A DNA stretch of 64,000 nt from Pararge aegeria (GCF_905163445.1 NC_053199.1:11674001-11738000); one strand, 5' to 3'; shown: positions 1 to 13,700, counted from the stretch's first letter. Numbers and translations are program-made. Notes: generated by a model from the sequence alone, not told the origin.

Positions 1-2225
1 AATGTAGTGTAATTATGTTACTATCTTTACGTAGGTTAGAAAACCTTCCAAAGTTGTACAATGCTTATTAATATTTAAGATCGAACGATCTCCCTTTTTC
101 GGTAAGTGTTTTTTTGCAATGAATGTTCTTTTCTCATGCCCACACAGTACCCAGATGGCAGAATTTAAACGTCTTTCCCGTGATATTTTGGGTGGTGTTT
201 GTATCCTCTTTGGAATTATCCGGAATTTCATATCGAACCTCCTCACCCGCTCAACTAATTAAGAAAACGCATTTTTAGTTCAAAGACACTGAAATGGTAC
301 AAAAGTACCTATTTAGTTCTACTTTTTTATCCATCGACTTATTACGTCAGTGGTTTTATCAGAAAAAAGAAAATGAGAATTATCCCAAAGGGGCTGTTTT
401 AAGTGGAAAAAGCTTTGATGTAGGATCGCGATATAAAATTTATTTTTTACTTTCATTCCAACGCCAAAATTGCGTTTCTTTGAAAAAATCCAAAAGAGTT
501 TTTTTAACTAAGTTGTTCGTTATATTTGCCCGGTCCAAGACTCACCTTCCCAACTTTTTTTATAAAAGTAGGAGAAATACAAATCGGCATAGCAGATTTT
601 AAGCTAATAATACAGGCGGCGTCGTCAAATTATAGTGGTGATTTAAAAAAAAACAGATATACCTAACTACTTGTAAATATTATAATTAATTATAAGATAT
701 TTAATAATATGTAGGATTAATGTAAAAATACATGCAATAGAATGGTGTTAACAAAACTGTTCATTTGTTTATTATAATAAGAACGTACTTTACCTGCAGT
801 TATATAATTTTGTGTGAATTTTATAATTAAAATAAAAGACTTAATTGAATGCCTTATTTCCTTTATTCTATCCGTATAATCCATCCTTTTACAAACTTGA
901 ACGTAAGCCTGTTTATCTATTACGTTTTTGTAATGTTTTTACACCTTGTTTGAAATCCTAGTAATACTAAACAATGAAATACTGTTTCCACGACAAAAAC
1001 GAAGATACGTTTTTATTCCGAAAACAGTACAGGAAAAGAAAATGGAAAGAGTTCCTTCATTACTATGGCAATCTATTTCCTTGGCAAATTTTATCTATAC
1101 TTATGTATTATCGAATTAACAATATTAGTAGGTATGTATTGCAATTAATAGAATACAAGTTTTAGAGGCGTGCTGTTTTTATAGGTACTTATTGAAAAAG
1201 GTTCCTGTCCAATATACCGAAGAAAATATTATAATAAGCGAAAGCAGGGCAGACAGGAATTAGGAGGAACCTAGGTGAAACGCTTTTCATTACATTGACT
1301 GGTACTGTGAGTGATTGAGTGGTACTGTTGGTGTCCTCCTTGGATCAGAGTAAGTTATTACTGATTTTACTAAATTACTTAGAATTTCTGGAATGCTACT
1401 TACTTAAAATAGTTCATGAGCTCCGGAGATAAATATTTTTGTATTATTTACAACCACTGTGCTCTTATACCTCTATTATACTAGGATGCAACAAAATAAC
1501 TTAGTGTTTATATCCTCTTTGTTTTACAGGAGCTTATTTATTTTATATGAATACACTAGCTACCTTAAATCGTCGCTACAAGAATTTTACTAGACTGTAT
1601 AATTAATATATTGAATAATAGCTAATATATATTTTGGGAATATTCTTTAATGCTATTACTTTATTATATATAATTAGTAAATACTGACCTAAGTGTTAGT
1701 AAAATATAATATATTGTATTGCATAATAATATTTAGCAGTGGCAATAGGTTGCAAATTAAAATCAATTTTGCTCGGTTGGTAACTGCTGACGCTGTACTT
1801 TTATGCTTTTCCGGTGTTATTGTAGGGTGACTTTTAATTCGATTTTGCAACAAATTCAAACAAAGAGGTACAATTTAGTCATTTAAAAAATAAAATTGTT
1901 TTTCAAATGAAAGGTTTAATTAATATACAATAGATTAATAAATTTAGATATAAAAATCAGTGCTACCACCTTTACAGGTCCATGAAATTATTTCGTTCGC
2001 AGTCGGTGAATTTATTTACAAGTTCTATTTTGCCACCAGTTTGACAATCATAATACATAGTCAATCGAATTTTATGTAATTTATTGTATAAATCAGCTGA
2101 AGTTATAAACGATACAAGCATACTCGTCGTTAAAGGAATGTTATGGTAACATCCACTCGACCTATAATAACTATAGAATAAAGTATGGTAGTGCGTGTCG
2201 CATAAAATCTGAATGTACAGTAGTG
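1..2225. other. Upstream intergenic region, no supported gene
   Basis: This is AT-rich sequence with two short open frames near the left edge (13-246 minus, 77 codons; 294-602 plus, 102 codons). Neither has a recognisable domain or clear splice partner. A gene running off the left edge cannot be excluded. The last ~250 bases before position 2226 must hold the promoter and 5' UTR of the PWWP gene, but I could not place a TATA box or initiator with confidence. Confidence 0.5.
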
Positions 2226-5200
2226 ATGAGTGAACAGGGTGAAATAAGTTATTTGGACGGAGATATAGTATGGGTGAAGCTGGGCTCATGCTGGTGGCCC
2301 GGCGAGGTGGTTGGTCCGGAGAAGCTGCCGCCAGATCTGTTGCAGTCATTCCGGAAGCCACCTATAGCTGTTGTGAAGTTCTTCCAAGAAGATACATAGT
2401 AAGTTTACAAGTATTTAATGTAACCTAGTAATTGCGGCTTTAAATATCGAACAAGACGCGATTTAAATCAGACTGTGTTTTTTTGTCTTTGTTATGGAAT
2501 TCCGATTTGCATTTAAAATCCAAGCATTTTATGTAAAGAAGTATCCCATGTTGTCAGTCTTTACTATGCATACACTAAAACATGCAGTACGGGCTCTTTG
2601 TAAATACATGGTGTACTTGTAGATCATCATGATCAGCATAGCCAATTTCCAACTGCTGGATACAGGTCTCGGCTAGGTAGTGATTAAACCAACCACATTT
2701 CTATGTATCACTTTTTAATAATACCAGTATTTAAATTCTGAAAGCACTATGCGCTTTTGTTCCATAAATGGTATACCATATGGTAATAGAACTATTGATT
2801 ACAGTTTTCTCATAACTGCTATGAGCTTGCTCCGTTAGAAAAAAATGGTCTGGTATGTAATGCTTATTTGTTGTCCCTAAGCCAAGCAAATAACAACAAT
2901 TCAGGTGAAATTAGTCTAGTTTTCAGAAGATACTAATCAAATACTTCCTTATATCAGGAAGAACTTGCTTTTATCAACAATTATTGATATGTTTTCTGGA
3001 AAAATGACTGTCTCCTGAAAACTATGCTAATGAAACTTAAGCAGTAAACTTAGGCACCAAAATTATTATTTATAGTCCCAATGCACAAAGAGGGCTGTTA
3101 GAAGTTTAACATTTGTACCTGTGGCACAAAAGATCTCAAACGAATGGACTGATTCTGATGCAGTTTTTTCCGTTGAAAGCTGACTTCATTGAGAGGGGCA
3201 AAAGGGTATTTCCATTGAAGCAATTTAGCTTGCTTATGATGTATGAAATGCACTATTTGTCTCACAAATATTAAATAAAAATAATTGTATGCTTAGCGTG
3301 GTGGACTATTGCCTTAAGAAGTATCTTTGAGGGAGGAGACCCATGCAGTGTAGTGGGCCGGCAATGGGTTGATATGATGATGATGTATGCTTGTGTGGTT
3401 GGTTGATTAAACCCCAGCGCTATGAAGTATTTCAATGATTTCTTATTGATTTGACTAATATTTTCGATATTAAATTTATTTAATTTCTATAGCTATAGCG
3501 AGTGTTTAGTGTTAAATAAAATGCTATATAAATACTTTAACTATAACCATAAAGGTTTTAATAAGTAATTTTTTATATTTCAGTGAGTATGTGAAGAACT
3601 TGAACAGTATCTTTCACTATAATTGTAGCCGCAAGAATGAATTCATCAATAAAGGACTATGTAAGTTGCTAGAGATACTTTTTTTTAAATATATAATGTG
3701 CTCAATGCAGATTAAACATTAATATTATCATGAACATTATTCCATAATATCTAATGATGTTAAAATATAGAATAGATGTGCCACTTATAGTTATGGAACT
3801 AAAATTAAGTGTTTTAGTTATTAATTAGTATGACAACTATAACTGCCCCATTCGTCTAGTAGTTTAACTACAGATCACAAGATCCTAGCTTTGATCAACA
3901 GTTGTGTCCTAGAATTGGATATTGCATTTTCCTTTCATAAATTGTGCATATCAGCCGAGGTGGCTTAGCATGAGCATGCTAAGCCGTCAAGTTAAGTTTA
4001 TGTTTTAGTAAGAATGTTTTTCCAAGATTAACTATTTAAAAAAAATTCCCAAATTTAAGTGTAAATTCCAAATTATTGGCCACAACAAAATGATGGCTGG
4101 TGGGTGTTGGATATGATACCATAAAGAAAGGTAATCTTCTTTTGCAGATATGTACAGAACAAAACATGGCCACATGGAAAAATTTCCAGAAGATGTGATA
4201 AGAGCAGAGACAGCTGTGGGTGGTGATATTAAAATCTTAACTCGGGATGAGTTTCAAGAGACCAAAAAAGAAAGCTATGCTGGCTTGTTTGGCGATCCTA
4301 AAAGAACTCCTGTCTCTACTAAAAAAGGTAAATGCATTGTATATATAATTAGAACCAAAATAACATCAGTTTTGCCTGCTATGTAGTTAATAAAAAATTC
4401 TTCAGGTTGAGGTATTTATGAGAACAAATGGAACTGCAATTATTTGGTTTTGAAGATGATGTTTTATGACAATTTTAAATGCACATGTTTAAAATAGTTC
4501 AATGTGCGAAACAGTAAATATATATAAAATTTAAAGTGAAGCATGTTTTAAGATGTTTAACAATAATGTTTTTCTTGTGGCGTTATTATACCATGTTCTT
4601 TATTATAGATCCCTCATGCTATTTTTATTTTTTTCAGGAAAGGATTCTTCAAAGTCTTCACCTTTTAGAAAGGTTAGTTAAATTTTTGATTTAATTTATT
4701 CTACTGGGGGCATTTGAAGTAGTTATAAATGACAAGTTTATTTCTTTATTTACAGCTTCAGGAAAAGACAAATTATAAAGTACACATACTGCTGCAAGGG
4801 TCAAAAACTCCTCAAAATACATCTACTGAAAGTGCTTCAACACCTTCTACCAGCCGGGATGGTGCTGAACCTTCAGAGATACACAAAACACCAGCTTACA
4901 ACAAATCGGATGAAATAGAAAAGCCTGAAGACCCTTCTACTATTTCTTTACCCAGCACACCCACAATGTCTAGTGTAGGGCAATATGCTTGCCATGCATG
5001 TCAATTTACCACAACTCGTTTAAATGTTTTAATTTTACACAACAAAACACACAGTATCTCTTATATCCCATATACTCCATCACCAATAACAAAAAAACCT
5101 GTATATAAAACACCCAAAGCTACTCCTGTCACATCAAAAACACCAAAACCAAAAAAGCCTAGGCAAGATAAGAATGATAAACCACTTAAGAAATCCCAAA

Positions 5201-8200
5201 GCCAAAAACGTGCTGCAGAACCAGAATCAATTCATGAAGTCAAAAAGCCGAAAACTGATGAAGAGATTAAGAGTAGTCTTCTGGCTGATTGGGATGATGG
5301 AGATGAAGAATCAAATGATGAATCTCCACTAATGGCGATGGCGAGATCACCTGAGATTCCTATTGCAGCAGAGTCGCCCGCAGTTCCGACCCCTGCTGAA
5401 TTACCTAGCGCTCAAATTCCTGTAGAGACTATAACTTCTGAAAAAAGCGCTAGTGACTCTACTAATATTACTACTTCTAGTAGTACAGAAAAGCCAGAAT
5501 CTTCGAGTGATTCAAAATACGAATTTTGTGAAGATGAAGACTGGCCTGTTGAAACTGACATCGGAAGAAAAATACCTCGTGTAAAAAATCCATCAAAAAG
5601 AAAAAGTGAAACTAAAAGTGTTAGTATTGATGATGAAGAAATGGCAAGAGAAGTTGCTGAATTACTTAACAAAACAACTGTTCCAGAATTACCATCGGCG
5701 CCTGAACCTTTAAAAGTGGAGGAAAATTTTCCGGAGCCCTCCATTGTCAAATCCCCAGATAAACAGTTGGAGACACCACAAGATCATAGTTCACCAGAAA
5801 TAAAAGACGTAAGTGAAACACCACCACCTAAAACAATATTTAAAACAAAGACGTTTTTTCGAAGCCGACACTCGAGAAGTCAAGATGCAATAGGTAAATA
5901 TGTAGCGGAACAGTTGAACGCCGCTGAAAGAATGGATTTGGCAGAAAGCGAATTAAATGGTGTAGATGTAACGCCCCCGAACGAGATTAGAGCCTCACCT
6001 CCTATCGAACATGTGAAAGTTGCTCGTTTGGCGCCAAAAATTCAACTAAAAAAAATGAAAGCTGAAGCTGCACAACTTCGAGAAAGAGAAAAATATAATG
6101 CAGAAAAATCAAAAGAGGATATTGTCACCATTAATAATACAGACCTGGAATCATCAATAACAAATGTTCCAAACCAAATAGAAGATAAGGAAAATTCCGA
6201 ATCAACATTGACAAATGCAATTGAGCCAGACTTACCAACCACAAAAAAGCTTGAAAAATCTTTCGATGATTACGTAACTTTAGATTTTCCCAAATTAGAA
6301 AATTCAGAAATGGATACTGACATTAATAATGAAAATATTGAAACTGAAAAAAAAAACAACGGAATAGAATCTCTAACTCAAGATGAAAAAAGTAAACCAA
6401 AATTGGAAACTGAAATTAGTTCCGTACTAAAGTTTAAAGCAAATGAGGTTGATAATTCGTATGAACCCTTCATGAATGAATCCACTGCATCCGCTGTAGA
6501 TGCACTGTTAAGTGTATCTAGAGAAGCGGATAGAGTAACGAAAGTAATAAGTGATGATCCTCCAGAAGATCTGTTTGAAGAAGATATTAAGGACAACAGT
6601 AGTTTGAATGGTTTCAATAACACAACTCATACAAGCAATCAAGTTGTTGATGTAAGTAGTGACCAAAAAAGTACTATAACAGATACAGAATGTGACAATG
6701 CCCATCCCTTTGCTAATGAGACTGTGAACATAACACAACAGGAAAATCATAATACTACAAAAACATTGCATGAAAGTAACGACGATTCTATTGTAAAATA
6801 CTCCAATGCTACTGTCGTTGAAAACCCAATTGAAGAGATAAGCTGTAACTTGCCTTCAAAGAATGATATTGAAGAAGTTGCGAGTTGTACATTACCCGTC
6901 AAAAATGATATTGAAGAAGTTGTGAGGCATACATTACCCTCCACAAATAACCCAGAAGTGGTAGCGAGCCACACCTTGATCTCCAAGAATGACATTGAAG
7001 AGATACCAGAGGAGGCTGTTAGCCATACATTGGTACCTAATACTGAACACACACCAGAACTTATTTTAAACAATAAAAATGAATGTTATCCTTCAGATAA
7101 CGTCCTATCTGAATCAGACCTACAGATAGCTGAAGCTCTTATTAATTTGCCGACGACAACTTTGCAAAATAAATCATCTGTGAACCACCAAGAAAATAGT
7201 ACCTTAGCTGTATCTATAGAAGATCCCCAAGTTCATACAAAAGAAAATACCTTTGAAGATATCAGTCAAGAAGATTTAAGAAGTTGTATAACTACATCGC
7301 TCCAATCTAATATTCATACTTCAAATAACGATAATATAAATTCTCGGTTTGAGACAGAACAAGAGAAAAGTGAAAATTTAAATGCGGCAAAATCTTTAGT
7401 ACAGATGTCTGAATCAATTGATCATAAGATAAAGATTCCTGATATTGATCAGCCAAACACTAAGGAAATTTTGAGTATACTTAAACGTAAAGAAGAAGAT
7501 GACGTGAAAATTAGTAGTGATTTGGCTACGAAAACTAGCAGTGAACTGATCACTAGAGTCAGTAGTGAAGCGAATGCTAAAGTCATGAGCGAAGTAGATC
7601 ATAAAGTTAGTAATATTACTAACGACTGTAAACAAAGTTCTTTGCTTCATCACAAGCCTGTAGAATTTGATACGCATTCTTCGAAATTATTGAAAATTTT
7701 GGAGGAGCCCTGTATACCTAAGGTATCGCCCTTGAAAAGAACTATCACTAAACAAGTCATTGTACCGGGAAAAGAAAAAATTTTAAACTTTGAAGTTGGA
7801 AAGTCTATTATTAAATCCAAACCTCAATCGCCCAAACAAAAAATAATTATTCGTCGTACTGCCCCAAACAAAACTCTTCTAAACAATATTACTGAGGTAG
7901 CAACGCCTGACAAAATCATTTTATCACGTACCAGCAAGCCCGCACAAGACGGATCTCCTGTGCAGACGTATACAATACAGACTACGCCAGAGCCGCCGCC
8001 GTCTGGGGAAGGTAATACTATTATTATTCAACAAAAAATTCGAAAACTATCAAAACCTATGTCCAAACTGCAAAAAATTAAACCTCCACTCCAAACTCCA
8101 CCTATTACAACTGCAATAGACAACAAAAGAACACAAGATATGAAGAATAAAGATGAAGCTATATTCGATATAAATTCCATGCCCGTTGTTCTTTCCGATG

Positions 8201-10485
8201 ACATTTTAACACCAGAGAGTATCGAAAAAATGCCTATTGTCATGTCAGATGGTAATATAATTACTAATTCAAATAATCCGCCTAAACTTGTGAAAACTAA
8301 ACAAGTTGCAGTAGAAAATGAAAAGGTGGCTATAAGCGCAGTGTCTACTAAGTCAGAAATAACAACTTTGTTAATGAATTCAAGTAATGAATTAACTAAA
8401 GTTACAACACCTAACATTCTCTCTAAATCCTCGAAATTACGTGGTGCTAAGCCTATGCTAGTGATAGATAAGGTAACTGGAAAACAGAAAATTATTATGA
8501 CAAAGACGGAACCTTCTGTTAAAGAAATTAAACAACCCCAAACTTTAATCCATTCTGCTCCTCAAAGTAGTACGAAGGGAGAAAAGTATATTATTTTACC
8601 TACGCAAAGTGCTCCTCGTCCTGGCAAAACACAAAAGATTGTTATTGACCCGCAAACTGGAAAAGCGCACGTTCTCGTTGGAAAAGGCGCAGAATCATCT
8701 TTAAATGTAGCAGATAATAAGCCAGTTTCTGCCAAACTTATACCTTCTGCATCCGATGCTAATTCGCCGGGTAATACAGTTATGATCATTACAAACGCTC
8801 AAGGAGCTCAGTCGAGAATAGTCCTTACACCGGAGCACGAAAAAATATTATTCCCTAATAAACAACAAAATGTATCTCAACTTAAAACAGTAATGCACCG
8901 CGTAACGTCAGGTGCTAGTGCGGCCCAGAAAAATGTTGCTACAACTCCTAACCAAACTAAAACGCGAATTATATCTAAACAGAAGAGTGCTATTATTACT
9001 TCTAAAGGACAACTGATAGTTGGCGGTCGGATCGCTTCTGCGGCTCAAAATATAGCTCCATTGCCAGAAATCAGGCCAGCTCCAAAACGAATACTGGCAG
9101 CCGAACCCAAAAAGCTTGTTCAAACTATACAGAAAAATTCATCAGAGCGTTTAATATTTTTACAACAAAAATCTGGAGCAGTTATGCAGCTTACTGCTGC
9201 TCAATTTGAACACCTACAAAGGACAGGTCAAATAATACAGAAAGCACCCCAGGAAAAGGCTAAGGTCCCAAAATCCATGGCTATGTCCGTCAGTGAAACA
9301 GTTGTACCAGCTGTTCAAAAGCAGAGAGTGAGAAAATCAACTAACGATTCGCCAACACCATCAAAAAAAGTAAAACATGAGATTCCTATTGCGCCTGCGC
9401 CTACAACGATTACCCAAATACCTGCCCTTACGCCTTTTTCTAATACAATGTCTCCTGCAATAGCAAACATCCCTAGTATAACTAACAGTGCATCCGCGAC
9501 AAACTATTCAGAATTGGACAACATTGAAGAGTTGTTGCCCTCTACGGCGATCGCGAGACAAGATTCAAGGTCGTTGCAACCTGAAATTGCCACCACCCAG
9601 ACTTCTGCTTCAATTTCGGACCCGGGGCAACTGCTGGCAGTACCCGGAGAGCATTTTGGCGGACCGCCTGGATCATTTTATCTTTGTGTGGAAGAAAATG
9701 GTACCTTCACCGTAATAGACAATCGGCCTTTGGTTCTTGAAAATAATCAACTTGTGCCCATGTCAGAGCCGTTACCCGTACTGGCTCAACCGGAACGTAG
9801 AGATATATTAGAAGCGGCGTTAGCAAATAGTGATGTGTTTCAGGCAGAAACAGCACGCGATGATACACCTGACTTTAGGGATCTAAACGCTAACGTATCG
9901 GTTCATTGTCGCGTCTCTGAAACGAGTACAACACTCCATCAACCGATTATGACTACAGTAGAGGTACCAACAAAAGTTGATACTGAACCAACCGTGCCTT
10001 CTAATATAGATGACGGTTTAGCTGTAATCGGAGTTACGCCGCTCACGGTACCGACTTCACTGGAATTACCGATAACCGTGACAGATCCAAGAATAGCACC
10101 TAAAACGACAGACCCTTTGAGTAACAGCAATTACGGCACTACATTATTGCCTTCGCCTAACACTGAAGTTACTTTTACGACGACAGAACAAACGGAAGTT
10201 TCTATAGCCGGCCCGATATCCATGCCACTTCTTACAGAAGAAGATGCAGTCGGAAAATCAATGCCTATTTTAACAGATGATGTCGCGGAAAAAACAGTTT
10301 CGTCTGTAGAGTCTACTGTTGGATCTCCATCTTCGATCGAAGTGCGGGAGTCTGAGAATGAGGACAGTGGTCAGTGGCCGCGGCGACTACTAACGCCGTG
10401 CTCAGATACGTCCGAGACCTCTGCTGAGATCCCTTTGCAACCGGTGATGCAGTTATCTGTGAGCGACCTACCTCACGACAGTTAA
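2226..10485 (+). CDS. PWWP-domain and C2H2 zinc-finger large nuclear protein (five exons)
   Basis: Exons by splice signals and phase: 2226-2398, 3584-3660, 4148-4327, 4638-4672, 4756-10485; every intron is GT-AG, giving 2,064 residues. The start is the first in-frame ATG ahead of the domain, preceded by G at -3. Residues ~9-95 form a PWWP domain (GDIVWVKL, then WWPGEV at 23-28 with W-W-P in place of P-W-W-P). PWWP domains are known to bind methylated histone H3 tails and DNA, so a chromatin role is inferred. A single C2H2 finger follows (C234, C237, H250, H254). The rest is Ser/Thr/Glu/Lys-rich and probably disordered, with basic KKPK-type stretches, a 14-residue repeat at ~852-916, two similar VIDxxTGK blocks at ~1390 and ~1451, and a hydrophobic island GSFYLCVEENGTFTVID near 1793. 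I do not recognise the orthologue. The final exon of 5.7 kb holds 92% of the coding sequence. The exon structure is strongly supported; the function is not. Confidence 0.9.
3290..3395 (+). repeat. SINE tail fragment in PWWP-gene intron 1
   Basis: The segment carries the 3' half of the most abundant SINE of this window, including the stretch tagtgggccggcaatgggtt followed by gatatgatgatgatg. The tRNA-like head is missing. It lies in intron 1 (2399-3583), which otherwise shows nothing I can name. Confidence 0.6.
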
Positions 10486-11345
10486 ACCATTATAAACAAT
10501 ACGTCTTAAGAATAAAACACGCATTTCCGTCGTGAAAGTTGATTAATTTGTATGAGTGTTCACAAAATATATTTTAGTAGTGCTAATCAACTGATACAAA
10601 ACGTGCAATAGATTAAGTTTAAAAGATTTTTTTTCTTTGATTCTGGAAATTGTACAACAAGTACGCGAGTTTTATTACTGACAATTTGTTACTTCGTCGT
10701 AATAAAATAAATTTTAGTGAAGCTAATTCGGAAGAACTTTGCGGACGTTTTAAACGTGCAGTTGTAGAAAACTATATGTAAATATAATATATTTTATCGG
10801 ATGAGAATTAAAGCTGTATGTTCACAATGCATTGACTTCTCATTCAAGCAAAATATCGTATACATTACTGCACAGCAATAAAAGTAAGAATTATGATTGT
10901 AAAAATTGAATTATGTACTGTTGGTTCCCATGTGTAATATATTAATTAATGGTTAGGTATATTATAATATTTTTATAACGTTTAGCGATCTTTTAAATAT
11001 TAATATAGGTATCCTTATTTGAACACAATGTACAAGATAAATTGTGCTATTGTGTTTTCACCCGCATTTCATTATATTCTGTCTGTTTGTGAAACTACGT
11101 CAATCATAAACTAGAGTTTTTTAAACCTTTTGGTTATGAGAAAATTCAGGTTAATTATAGCTGATTACTATAATGTAGTGTTAATTTTAAGTACAATATT
11201 TGTTGAATTAACGTTTAATATTGTCCAGAGGCACATAATATTAATTTGTTTGAGTGATCTATGTCAGAATCAAGATCGGACTATAAAAATGATGTCTTTA
11301 GAGTAATAATTCAGTGTAGTTTAAGGTTTTAATAAATAAAACTTT
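10486..11345 (+). other. 3' UTR and poly(A) signals of the PWWP gene
   Basis: AT-rich non-coding sequence follows the TAA at 10483-10485. AATAAA hexamers occur at 10877-10882 and in the doubled form AATAAATAAA at 11331-11340. The doubled one is the likeliest main cleavage signal, which would give an ~860-base 3' UTR. The downstream end is inferred. Confidence 0.5.
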
Positions 11346-12016
11346 ATTCAATATTTCACTTTTATTTCATATCAATCTTAATTCTAATGTGAAATAATAC
11401 AATAAAATATCAATTTTATTTTATTTTTATACAGTGAAAATGTATGCAACAAGTTAACATTCTGTTTACGTATGTAACTGGTGTTATTAATAATAAACTC
11501 GATCTATAATGTTAGTACTAGATTTACACCTGCAGCGCGTTCGGTTTGCATTGTACCGTAATCTGACGCTTTTTCCAGCGTTTTTTTGGCAAAACCTTCA
11601 ATTTAATGATGAGTTTTTTATGAATCCCGTAGGGACAGTTACCTACATTTTTTCTTTTCAGTCAAGTTTGTATTTTTGATATTAATAAGGAGTTTTATAG
11701 ATAAAAGTGTTAATTTAAATTTTAAATTAACAAAGTCATTTAATTGCAATTTAACAGTAAATTAATCTGCAAAAAAAAAAAAGAAAATGGAAACACTTAA
11801 GAGTTTGTAACACAATTGGGGATCAATTAAAGGCATCGTGCATTGCATTATAATTTTCTTGACAATTATTAGTAACGTCAAGTCGGACGACAGGGCAGAG
11901 TTTTTTTTATCGTTATACGACGTAAATTCATACATAAATCGTGGCATAAAGATAAATTGCGACCGCCATCTTTTTTTAAGGGGCCAATTTCGCTAGCATA
12001 TATTTTAGTTCGCCTA

Positions 12017-12142
12017 CGGGAAGTTCTTTCATAGAACAGATAATGCATAGGTTGAATTGTAGTAGTGTATTGTAGTTGTATTTGTAGTAGTACTAATTTT
12101 TTTTTCGGGAAGTTCTTTCATAGAACAGATAATGCATAGGTT
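12017..12142. repeat. 37-base direct repeat
   Basis: The sequence beginning cgggaagttctttcatagaa and ending ataatgcataggtt occurs at 12017-12053 and again, identical, at 12106-12142. The second copy abuts the dispersed element that follows. Confidence 0.8.
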
Positions 12143-12380
12143 CCACAGAATTAAGACAAACAGAAACCGTTACACACAACAACTAATATTGGATCATCAA
12201 AAACCACTCCACTTTAGAATCGTTTCTGGAGCAAACGTTTAATCACTTCATACCATTTGGCAGTTGACAGTAATTATTTTACCTCTTTGTAAACTAGCAA
12301 CATTCCGCGGATGTAAAGTAAGACATGCACTGGGCGTTTTCACTGTTTTTGGACACAATGCACTGCATACAGTAATTAAT
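12143..12380. repeat. Dispersed repeat, copy 1 of 3 (unnamed family)
   Basis: Related copies lie at ~21750-22000 and ~31330-31565. Shared landmarks are ccacagaattaag, atcaaaaaccactccacttta, gtaattattttacct, agcaacattccgcggg and a terminal tttttggacacaatgcactg. No coding capacity is seen. It is probably a non-autonomous element or a retroposon tail. Confidence 0.6.
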
Positions 12381-13690
12381 GGTTGAATGTGGGTATATCC
12401 AACAAATAGTTTCGAACAATAAATATACTTTGCGTTCTTGATATTTTATCTTAACTAAACAACTTAGGTACCAACATTTTAACTATAAATTCGTAATATA
12501 ATAATGCAATGCTATGATAAATTACGTACCTAACCTACGATACTTTAATCGAAATATTTGAAACAACTGTTTAGAAAATTTAAACCAAACTATATTATGG
12601 TATAACCTACAACAGACACATAAGGGACCCGTAGTCTCTTGGAAGGCAATAAACAATTATTGTTAAGTCTATTAAACTTATTGGTCAAGTTCTGAAGTAT
12701 TTAAGATTAACTCTAAAAATAGTTAAAACAATGTAGGTATGGACAAAGATGAAATACAAAGTAAGGGTAAAGGAAATACGACTGATATATAATCGTATTT
12801 TATTTTCTTATAAAATTATGTTAATATTTTTATGTAGGTGCTTCGGTTACATAATCTCTATTTATTATATCTCAAAAGGATTTTGTTGATAGAAAATCTC
12901 TAACATTATCAAAAATTAATGTTTTCATTATAAAATTAGTATTTACTAAAGTATTTAATAATAATCATTTCTCCTTTAATTGCCTTTTCTTTAAATATAT
13001 ATTTTCTATATAAGACATTCTCCAAGTTTGACTGTTAGATAATGCTTTATTCATTCGTCTTATTTTTCTTTACTCTTTATAAGTTCTTTATTGACATGAC
13101 TACAGATCCCTACTTCATATGTGTTTTATCACGCACTTTACCTTGATATATTTATCTATAGACTAATATGAAAATAATTGCTCGCAATTAAATTATAAAT
13201 TAGAAGCACGTATTAAATATAACTACAAAATATATTGTACAAAATATGATCGACTATCTACATTATTGACTTGTGCGTAGAAAATGGTATATATATCACT
13301 TTACAATAGCAAACCATTCCACGTTATTATATTGATACGGAAAAAAAACTATCATTTTGTGACAAATTTTGGCACTAAATACACGTGACAAATTAAAGTT
13401 AACAGTGAATTTCGAATGAAGTGTATCCCGGAAATCGGGACCTAGATATAATTACATTAGCAAATCATGAAGTAAGATTTTTTATACATAATATATTTTT
13501 CCTATAAATAGAATGAAATTATCAAAAAATTTGGACCTAAGTATATAATATTTTGTTAGTTTAAAATAACTCGTCATTATATTCTGGTTTATTAACAGAT
13601 ACATTTTTTTTGATAATTACGTCCTTAATTTTTTTTATTGCTCAGTTTATATATTTTTGGCATTAATAATAAAAATATATTAGAACTTTT

Positions 13691-13700
13691 TTTATTTATT
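13691..13700 (-). promoter_or_regulatory. Candidate poly(A) signals of the MFS gene
   Basis: TTTATT on the plus strand at 13691-13696 and 13695-13700 reads AATAAA on the minus strand, about 50 bases beyond the stop codon of the transporter gene. Confidence 0.4.

Larger units (their letters stand above)
11346..13690. other. Intergenic region between convergent genes
   Basis: There is no coding sequence that I can support. It holds a 37-base direct repeat (12017-12053 and 12106-12142, spaced by 89 bases) and a copy of a dispersed element at about 12150-12380. The sequence from 12.4 to 13.7 kb is plain AT-rich DNA. Confidence 0.5.

Noticed and set aside
5412..10130. Several minus-strand open frames of 60-130 codons inside the PWWP gene
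   Set aside because: They are antisense to a well-supported coding exon with biased codons, show no domain, and are explained as shadows.
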